8,076 nucleotides of DNA from an uncultured Acidobacteriota bacterium (GTDB lineage Bacteria; Acidobacteriota; Vicinamibacteria; Vicinamibacterales; UBA8438), in the NCBI GenBank assembly GCA_937888665.1, contig CALBET010000586.1, positions 1-8,076 of the forward strand, written 5' to 3'. Below the pieces are notes generated by a model. The model worked only from the letters and a program-made list of their open reading frames with translations, was not told the DNA's origin and did not search any database. Position 1 is the first letter of the stretch; each line of letters starts with the position of its first letter. A program made the translations under genes and the position numbers. Positions 1 through 5,200 of the stretch are shown piece after piece.

Positions 1-46
1 TGACGACGAGCAACGTGACCAGCAGGGGGTATCGGCAGGTTTTCAT
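1..46 (-). CDS. 5' end of an unidentified gene, probable signal peptide (partial)
   Basis: Only the first 15 codons lie in the window; the gene continues beyond position 1. The ATG at 46-44 gives MKTCRYPLLVTLLVV: a positively charged start followed by a run of hydrophobic residues, which is how a Sec signal peptide or membrane anchor begins. A GAGG Shine-Dalgarno (59-56 on the minus strand) lies 9 bases before the ATG and shares bases with the htpG stop codon, so this gene is probably co-transcribed with htpG and translated by ribosomes finishing it. The function cannot be told from so few residues. The start is supported by the ribosome binding site, tight spacing and hydrophobic profile, but a chance ATG is possible. 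Confidence 0.5.
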   Translation of the reverse strand, partial: MKTCRYPLLVTLLVV

Positions 47-55
47 GACGGGAGA

Positions 56-59
56 CCTC
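56..59 (-). promoter_or_regulatory. Shine-Dalgarno overlapping the htpG stop codon
   Basis: On the minus strand the htpG stop TGA (60-58) runs into GAGG (59-56), followed 9 bases later by an ATG. This placement suggests translational coupling between htpG and the next gene and is the main reason to accept the partial gene at the left edge. Confidence 0.5.
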
Positions 60-2175
60 ATGACGCGTTACCGTCCGGTGATCCGCCGGTCTCGGCGTCC
101 CCAGCCGGCGTCGCGGTTGGTTCCGGTTCCGCGGCCGATTCCGAGCCTAGTTCGGGCGAGGCCTCGGCGTTTGGCTCTGGCGCCGCCTCGGGCGCCACTG
201 GCGTTGAACTGGCCCCGACGGCCAGTTGCGCCACCTCCATCACGACGCGGCTGTAGGCGCCGGGGTCGGGCAGCTCGCCGCCCTCGGCCAGAATGGCCTG
301 CCCGTGCAGCAACTGCGCGTAGATGGTGAGCTCAGGCGCCTTGGCGTCCACCGCGTGGATGGCGCCCAGGCGCACGACAAACGCGTGGTTCGGATTGATT
401 TCGAGAATACGCTTCGTCTTCGGCGCGGATTGACCCAGCTGCCGCATCATCTGCTCAAGCTGCGGGCTCAGGTCGTCCTTGTCGCCGACCAGGCACGCCG
501 GGCTGTCGGTGAGACGGCCCGAGAGTCGGACATCTTTGACGTCGTCCTGCAGCAGGCTGCGAAGGGTTTGCAGGAGCCCGTCGAGCGAGTTGTCGTCCGT
601 CTTGTCGGTGTCAGCGTCGCTCGCCTCGGCGGTGTCGTCCTTGCCCAGGTCGATTTCACCCTTGCTCACAGACACGAACGTCTTGTCCTTGTAAGACACG
701 TCGCGTTCGAGCCAGAACTCGTCGACCGGGTCGGTGAAGAACAGCACCTCGACCCCCTTGCGTTTGAACGACTCGAGGTGCGGTGAGTTACGCACCGCCT
801 CCAGTGAGCTGCCGCCAAGGTAGTAGATGTGCGCCTGGTCCTTCGGCATTCGGCCAAGGTAGTCGGCCAGTGAGGTCGGCTCGTCGCCGTAGGTCGTCGA
901 CGCCAGCAGGAGTTCGAGCAAGCGGTCGCGATAGTCGTCGCCTGCGGCGAGCCCTTCCTTCAGCACGGCGCCGAATTCCCGCCACAGCGTGCGCATCGCG
1001 TCCGGCTTGTCCTTGCGCAGGCGGTCGATCGCATCGAGCGTCTTCTTGATGGCGAAGGTGCGGATGGCCTTCACCTGCCGGTCATGCTGGAGGATCTCCC
1101 GGGACACGTTCAGGGACAGGTCCTCACAGTCGATCACCCCCTTGAGGAACCGCAGCCACTCCGGCAGCAACGCCTTCCAGTCGTCCATGATGTGGACGCG
1201 CTTCACGTACAGCTGGACGCCCTTGCTGATCCGTTCCCGGTGATAGAGGTCGAACGGGGCCTTGGCGGGAATGAACAGCAGGATGCGCGCGTTGAACGCG
1301 CCTTCCATCGCGGCCGGAATGATGACGACCGGGTCCTGCCAGTCCTGGCCGACATGCCGGTAGAACTGGTGATACTCGTCGTCTGTGACGTCGCCGCGAG
1401 AGCGCGTCCAGATCGCCTTCATCGAGTTCAACGTCTCGTCTTTGACCACCGTTTTCGGGAGCACGCCCTTGACCGGGATGCCGGTGTTGTCGAGCAACGG
1501 TTCCTGCCGCTCCACCTTCATCCGGATCGGGTGCGCCACGAAGTCCGAGTGCTTCTTGACGATCTCGGTCAGCACCGCGGTATCGGTGTAGTCCCTGAGG
1601 CCGTCCTCTTCGTCCGCCGGCTTGAGATGCAGCGTCACGGTGGTGCCGGGGTGCGGGCGGTCCGCGTCCCCCAGTGTGTAGGTGCCGTCGCCGGTCGACT
1701 CCCACTGGACGCCGGTGTCGGTCCCAGCCCGGCGGGTGGTGAGGGTGACCCGGTCCGCCACCATGAACGTGGAATAAAAGCCGACGCCGAACTGTCCAAT
1801 CAGGTCTGCTGACGCGGCCCCGGTGTCGCTCTCTTCGGCACGTTGCTTCTCTTTCAGGGCGGCCAGGAATTCCCGACTGCCCGATCGGGCGATGGTGCCG
1901 ATGTCGCTGACGACCTGCTCCCGACTCATGCCGATGCCGGTGTCCGAGATGGAGAGCGTGCGCGCGTCGGTATCGACCTCGAGTCTAATTTCGAGCTCGC
2001 CCTCCGGCATCAAGGTCGTGTCAGACAACGCCTCCACCCGGAGACGGTCTAGCGCATCGGAGCTGTTCGAGATCAACTCTCGGAGAAAAATGTCTTTCTG
2101 GGAGTAGAGCGAGTGAACCATCAGATTCAGCAGCTCTCGCACTTCAGCGGTAAATGTATGTTGCTCTGTGCTCAT
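58..2175 (-). CDS. htpG: HtpG, bacterial Hsp90 molecular chaperone
   Basis: Cytosolic ATP-dependent dimeric chaperone that remodels client proteins, usually together with DnaK. All three Hsp90 domains are present. The N-terminal GHKL ATPase has FLRELISNSSDA (30-41, catalytic Glu33), SDTGIGM (77-83, nucleotide-binding Asp78) and the glycine-rich GQFGVGFYS (127-135). The middle domain has LNVSREIL with Arg359, matching the ATP-contacting Arg336 of E. coli HtpG. The C-terminal dimerisation domain runs to about residue 654. The 705-residue length exceeds the roughly 624-640 usual for HtpG because of an acidic Asp/Thr-rich insert (about 510-530) and a 50-residue Ala/Pro/Glu tail (about 655-705). 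I chose the ATG at 2175 because MSTEQHTFTAEV matches family N-termini; the frame stays open upstream to 2325, but that extra sequence is Arg/Pro-rich with no family resemblance. The SD is modest (AGAGG, 13 bases upstream). No CIRCE-like heat-shock operator is visible upstream. Confidence 0.97.
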   Translation of the reverse strand: MSTEQHTFTAEVRELLNLMVHSLYSQKDIFLRELISNSSDALDRLRVEALSDTTLMPEGELEIRLEVDTDARTLSISDTGIGMSREQVVSDIGTIARSGSREFLAALKEKQRAEESDTGAASADLIGQFGVGFYSTFMVADRVTLTTRRAGTDTGVQWESTGDGTYTLGDADRPHPGTTVTLHLKPADEEDGLRDYTDTAVLTEIVKKHSDFVAHPIRMKVERQEPLLDNTGIPVKGVLPKTVVKDETLNSMKAIWTRSRGDVTDDEYHQFYRHVGQDWQDPVVIIPAAMEGAFNARILLFIPAKAPFDLYHRERISKGVQLYVKRVHIMDDWKALLPEWLRFLKGVIDCEDLSLNVSREILQHDRQVKAIRTFAIKKTLDAIDRLRKDKPDAMRTLWREFGAVLKEGLAAGDDYRDRLLELLLASTTYGDEPTSLADYLGRMPKDQAHIYYLGGSSLEAVRNSPHLESFKRKGVEVLFFTDPVDEFWLERDVSYKDKTFVSVSKGEIDLGKDDTAEASDADTDKTDDNSLDGLLQTLRSLLQDDVKDVRLSGRLTDSPACLVGDKDDLSPQLEQMMRQLGQSAPKTKRILEINPNHAFVVRLGAIHAVDAKAPELTIYAQLLHGQAILAEGGELPDPGAYSRVVMEVAQLAVGASSTPVAPEAAPEPNAEASPELGSESAAEPEPTATPAGDAETGGSPDGNAS

Positions 2176-2225
2176 CGTTACTCTGTGACCTCTGTCGGGC
2201 CGCCAACGCGGATTCCGTGATGTTG

Positions 2226-2245
2226 CGCGCCACGGACGCGGCGCG
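2226..2245. other. GC-rich inverted repeat between the ankyrin gene and htpG
   Basis: CGCGCC (2226-2231) and GGCGCG (2240-2245) form a perfect 6-bp stem around an 8-base loop, inside the 115-base spacer between the ankyrin stop and the htpG start. No T-run follows on the minus strand, so it is not a standard intrinsic terminator. It could be a transcript-processing site, a weak attenuator, or chance in GC-rich DNA. I saw no convincing promoter in this spacer, so whether htpG has its own promoter is unresolved. Confidence 0.25.
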
Positions 2246-2290
2246 GATGGTGTGTTGCGTGGTGCCGGGACGTTGCTGGTCTTGTTGGTT

Positions 2291-3775
2291 CTACTGTTCA
2301 GGCGCGTTCGCCGCCAAGGCTTCACGCTCCCATGGGGCCAGGTCCATCGGTCGCCGGATACCGGCGGCCTGGTCCGCGCCCAGCGACTTCAGGAGCGTCA
2401 CGATATCTGGATGTCGGTTGAAGGTGTTCGGATAAAAGACCCCCTCCGCGATCGACAACGGAGTCCATCCGGTGTTGTTGACCGCATCCAGGTTGGCCCC
2501 TTTCTCATGGAGAAACCGCACAATGCCCTCGGCGCCACGATGGACCGCGCCGTGCAGAGCGGTGTCGCTGTTGCCGTCGAGGTCGTTGACGTCATTCCCC
2601 AATTCCCAGGCCAGCGTCACTGCGGCCAGTGCCTCTTCGTTCGTGCCCGGGTTCTCGCCGATTTTCCAGATGCCGACGCCGGCCGCCGCCATCATCGCGG
2701 TGGTGCCGTCCCAGGTGGTGATGTTGGGGTTGGCGCCGAGGTCGGCGAGCAGCCGCATCATCGGCACGTCGGCCGCCTTGGCCGCGAGCAGAAACGGCGT
2801 AGCCCCGGTGCGGTCCAGCATGTTGCGGTTGCCGTCAGTGGGCTCCTTTTCCTGGGCCAGGTTCGGGTCGGCGCCGTGCTCGATCAGGATACGCGCCATA
2901 TCCAGTCCATCGAGGCGGCCGAGCGGTACCGGGAATGGTGGGTTTCGCCCCAGGTTCGGTCGCCGGGTCCAGACGACCTGATGCAACGCCGTCCAGCCTT
3001 GCCCCATCGCATTTGGGTCGGCGCCCGCCTCGAGCAGTCTGGCGGCCGCGTCGTATTGCGCGTTGTAGGTGGCGATTGCCAGGGCGCTCGTCCCATCGGG
3101 GAGGGCGTCGTCCGGGTTGGCGCCGGCAGCCAGCAGGGTATCCAGCGCCTCCAGGCTCCCTTCGCGAACGGCGAACAGCAGTGGGGTGAAGCCACCCTCG
3201 GATACGGCATGCAGGTTCGCACCGCCCTTGAGCAGGGCCCCGGCCGCCGCCGGATTGTTCTGGGATGCGGTCCACATCAAGGCCGTTTGTCCGTGCCAGC
3301 CCTCCACGGCGTCAATATCGGCGCCATGGTCGAGCAAGAGTTGGATCGCCGGCACCACGCCGGCCCGCGCCGTGGTCATCAGCGGCGTCTCGCCATCACC
3401 GCTGACGTGGTTGGGGTCGGCGCCAGCCTCGAGGAGCCGCCGCAACAGCGGCTCACTGCCGTTGGTGGCAGCCAGACCGATCGGGGCCACTCCGTAGCGC
3501 GTCGTGGCGTTGACGTCGGCTCCGGCGGCGATCAGTATCGCGGCGATGTCGTCATTGTTCTGGTGCGTGGCCCAGTGCAGCGGAGTCGTCCCGTCAGTCG
3601 CGGCAGCATTCGCATCCGTGGTCTGGTCGAGGTCCAGGAGCGCCTGGACGGCGGCCGGGTCTTCTGACTTGACCGCCTCGATGAGGGGGATTGGCGTCGG
3701 TTGCGCCTCGACGACGGAACTGGACACCAGCACCGCCGTGGCGATGAGCAACGATGGAATGTGCGAGCGTGCCAT
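2291..3775 (-). CDS. Exported ankyrin-repeat protein
   Basis: A 494-residue protein of unknown function, built almost entirely of ankyrin repeats, which normally form a protein-binding solenoid. Residues 1-24 are a Sec signal peptide (MARSHIP, hydrophobic stretch, likely cut after VEA), so the repeats should lie in the periplasm or outside. About 11-12 repeats follow (roughly 30-468), seen from recurring TPLH/TALM helices and GAD(P/V/I)N turns such as GADVNA, GADPNH, GADIDA, GANPDD, GADPNA, GADPNL, GANPNI and GANLDA. Two insertions break the pattern: about 270-290 (Pro/Arg-rich, after the WTALHQVVW repeat) and about 366-384 (GVGIWKIGENPG). The last 22 residues are non-repeat and charged. The ATG at 3775 is preferred over an upstream one at 3802 because AGAGGGAAG lies just before it and the signal peptide then starts cleanly. 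It sits 54 bases after the DUF1552 gene, likely in the same operon. Periplasmic ankyrin proteins have precedent (AnkB of Pseudomonas, linked to catalase KatB). Confidence 0.93.
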   Translation of the reverse strand: MARSHIPSLLIATAVLVSSSVVEAQPTPIPLIEAVKSEDPAAVQALLDLDQTTDANAAATDGTTPLHWATHQNNDDIAAILIAAGADVNATTRYGVAPIGLAATNGSEPLLRRLLEAGADPNHVSGDGETPLMTTARAGVVPAIQLLLDHGADIDAVEGWHGQTALMWTASQNNPAAAGALLKGGANLHAVSEGGFTPLLFAVREGSLEALDTLLAAGANPDDALPDGTSALAIATYNAQYDAAARLLEAGADPNAMGQGWTALHQVVWTRRPNLGRNPPFPVPLGRLDGLDMARILIEHGADPNLAQEKEPTDGNRNMLDRTGATPFLLAAKAADVPMMRLLADLGANPNITTWDGTTAMMAAAGVGIWKIGENPGTNEEALAAVTLAWELGNDVNDLDGNSDTALHGAVHRGAEGIVRFLHEKGANLDAVNNTGWTPLSIAEGVFYPNTFNRHPDIVTLLKSLGADQAAGIRRPMDLAPWEREALAANAPEQ

Positions 3776-3783
3776 GTGTTCTT

Positions 3784-3788
3784 CCCTC
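3784..3788 (-). promoter_or_regulatory. Ribosome binding site of the ankyrin gene
   Basis: GAGGG (minus strand, 3788-3784) sits 8 bases before the ATG at 3775. It decides the start against the in-frame ATG at 3802, which lacks a comparable SD and would put a charged nine-residue stretch ahead of the signal peptide. Confidence 0.6.
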
Positions 3789-3829
3789 TTCGCGTGCCGC
3801 ATCCGGCGAGGTGCACGAAGCGGTTCGTC

Positions 3830-5185
3830 CTACACGTTCAACGGTTGTAGATCGAGTTGTCCCGTGCTGTCCCCGAACTGCTCCGCCGGGGCGACGCCAG
3901 CCTTGTCCAGCATCGCTACCAGCAGGTTCGTCATCGGGGTGTCCGTCGGGTAGCGCACGTGTCGTCCACCCTGCAGCTGACCGGCGCCGCCGCCGGCGAG
4001 AACCAGCGGGAGGTCGATGTGCGAGTGCTGGTCGCCGTCGCTGATGCCGCCGCCATACAGAATCAGCGAGTGATCCAGCAGCGACCCATCGCCGTCCGGA
4101 GTCGCTTGCAACCGCTGCAGGAAGCCGGAGAGCAGGTCCACGTGGTACGTGTTGATCTTGGCATACTGCTCGAGCTTGGCCGGGTCCAGCTGGTGATGCG
4201 AGGTGGCGTGATGCGCGTCCGGCACCCCGATCTCGGGATAGCTCTGCGCGCTCTGCTCCCGGCCGACCAGGAACGTGAAGACCCGGGTGATGTCGGCCTG
4301 GAAGGCCAGCGCCTGGAGATCGAACATCAGCCGCGCGTGCTCGTCGAACGATTCGGGAATACCGACCGGTCGGGCCAGATTTTCCGGAAGTTCCGCATCG
4401 TCGGCCTGTGCCTCGACACGCTGGATTCGCCGTTCGATCTCGCGCACCGCGTCAAGGTACTGGCCCACCCGGGCGCGGTCGCCGGCGCCCAGCTTCCGTT
4501 CCAGCCGGGTCATGTCGTCGCGCACCGCGTCGAGAATGCTCCGGTCCTCGCCGAGTCGAGCGAGCCGGTCGGCCGTGGTGCCGCCCTCGCCGAACAGCCG
4601 CTCGAACACCACCCGTGGGTTGTGCTCCATCGGCAGCGGGGTCGTCGGTGAACGCCAGGCGATCGTGTTGGTGTAGACGCAACTGTATCCGTTGTCGCAG
4701 TTGCCGACCACGAAGCTGTTCTCGAGCGAAATCTCGAGTGAGGGTAACGGGGTCTCCCGCCCCAAGGTCGCCGCGGCGATCTGGTCGACGGTCGTCCCGG
4801 CTCGTACATCGGCGCCTTCCGTGCGCCTCGGGTGCACGCCGTTCAACCAGACACCACTGGCGCGGGAATGCTCGCCGTTGCCGTCGCCCCACGCTTCGGC
4901 CTGCCGGTGTGCGAGGCCGGTCGGGATGACAATCTGGTCGCGCACCGGTGCGAGTGGGCTCAAGGTCGGTGACAGTTCAAGGACCCCATCGGTTGCTGGC
5001 GTCCACTTGCCCATGTTCGCCCCGTTCGGGATGTAGATGAACCCCAGTCGTTTGGTCGGGCTGGCGGCGGTTCGCGCCAGGGCCGTGGCTGCCGGGACCA
5101 TCGCGTCCAGCAACGGGAGGGCCAGCGCGGTACCCACCCCGCGCAGGAACGTTCGACGGGGCAGCGACATCTTCGTGATGATCAT
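3830..5185 (-). CDS. DUF1552 domain protein, Tat-exported
   Basis: A 451-residue member of the DUF1552 family, which resembles the DUF1501/alkaline-phosphatase-like fold; no reaction is established that I know of. The N-terminus carries a twin-arginine signal, LPRRTFLRG (8-16), followed by a hydrophobic stretch and Ala-rich region to about residue 40, so it should be exported already folded, perhaps with a bound cofactor. Family-type segments include RLGFIYIPNGANM (46-58), the His-rich GLAHRQAEAWGDGNGEHSRA (90-109), DAHHATSHH (323-331), and ILYGGGISDGDQHSHIDLP (375-393); these His/Asp clusters are possible metal sites. Three cysteines are visible, two close together around 163-169 (NCDNGYSC). 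A coiled-coil-prone stretch spans about 205-262. The ATG at 5185 has a strong GAGGAG SD 9 bases upstream and overlaps the cytochrome stop as ATGA; an internal ATG at 5170 (MSLPRRT) would also keep the Tat signal. DUF1552 beside DUF1592 is a recurrent pairing in Acidobacteriota and Planctomycetota. Confidence 0.93.
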   Translation of the reverse strand: MIITKMSLPRRTFLRGVGTALALPLLDAMVPAATALARTAASPTKRLGFIYIPNGANMGKWTPATDGVLELSPTLSPLAPVRDQIVIPTGLAHRQAEAWGDGNGEHSRASGVWLNGVHPRRTEGADVRAGTTVDQIAAATLGRETPLPSLEISLENSFVVGNCDNGYSCVYTNTIAWRSPTTPLPMEHNPRVVFERLFGEGGTTADRLARLGEDRSILDAVRDDMTRLERKLGAGDRARVGQYLDAVREIERRIQRVEAQADDAELPENLARPVGIPESFDEHARLMFDLQALAFQADITRVFTFLVGREQSAQSYPEIGVPDAHHATSHHQLDPAKLEQYAKINTYHVDLLSGFLQRLQATPDGDGSLLDHSLILYGGGISDGDQHSHIDLPLVLAGGGAGQLQGGRHVRYPTDTPMTNLLVAMLDKAGVAPAEQFGDSTGQLDLQPLNV

Positions 5186-5200
5186 GACTGGGTGCTCCTC
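5182..5200 (-). promoter_or_regulatory. ATGA start/stop overlap with GAGGAG ribosome binding site
   Basis: The cytochrome stop TGA (5184-5182) overlaps the DUF1552 start ATG (5185-5183). GAGGAG (5200-5195) lies inside the end of the cytochrome gene, 9 bases before the ATG. This is the classic arrangement for translational coupling and suggests that the two proteins are made in linked amounts. Confidence 0.75.

Noticed and set aside
1084..1812. A 242-codon plus-strand open frame opposite htpG
   Set aside because: His/Arg/Val-rich antisense translation of a conserved chaperone gene; no independent support.
2176..2325. A 50-residue N-terminal extension of HtpG
   Set aside because: The extra residues are Arg/Pro/Thr-rich and unlike any HtpG, and they would overlap the end of the ankyrin gene; MSTEQHTF at 2175 matches family starts.
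2252..3667. A 471-codon open frame on the plus strand opposite the ankyrin gene
   Set aside because: It is rich in Arg, Gly, His and Val without any recognisable domain, and mirrors GC-rich codon bias of the minus-strand gene, whose repeats and signal peptide are unmistakable.
3776..3802. Upstream ATG at 3802 for the ankyrin gene
   Set aside because: It lacks a good ribosome binding site and adds a charged stretch before the signal peptide; the ATG at 3775 has GAGGG at proper spacing.
3790..3825. Imperfect inverted repeat (CTTCGTGC and GCACGCGAAG) between the DUF1552 and ankyrin genes
   Set aside because: It needs a two-base bulge and a long loop and has no T-run; likely chance in GC-rich DNA.
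3857..4651. A 264-codon plus-strand open frame opposite the DUF1552 gene
   Set aside because: Antisense shadow with no recognisable motif; the minus-strand frame has a Tat signal and family motifs.
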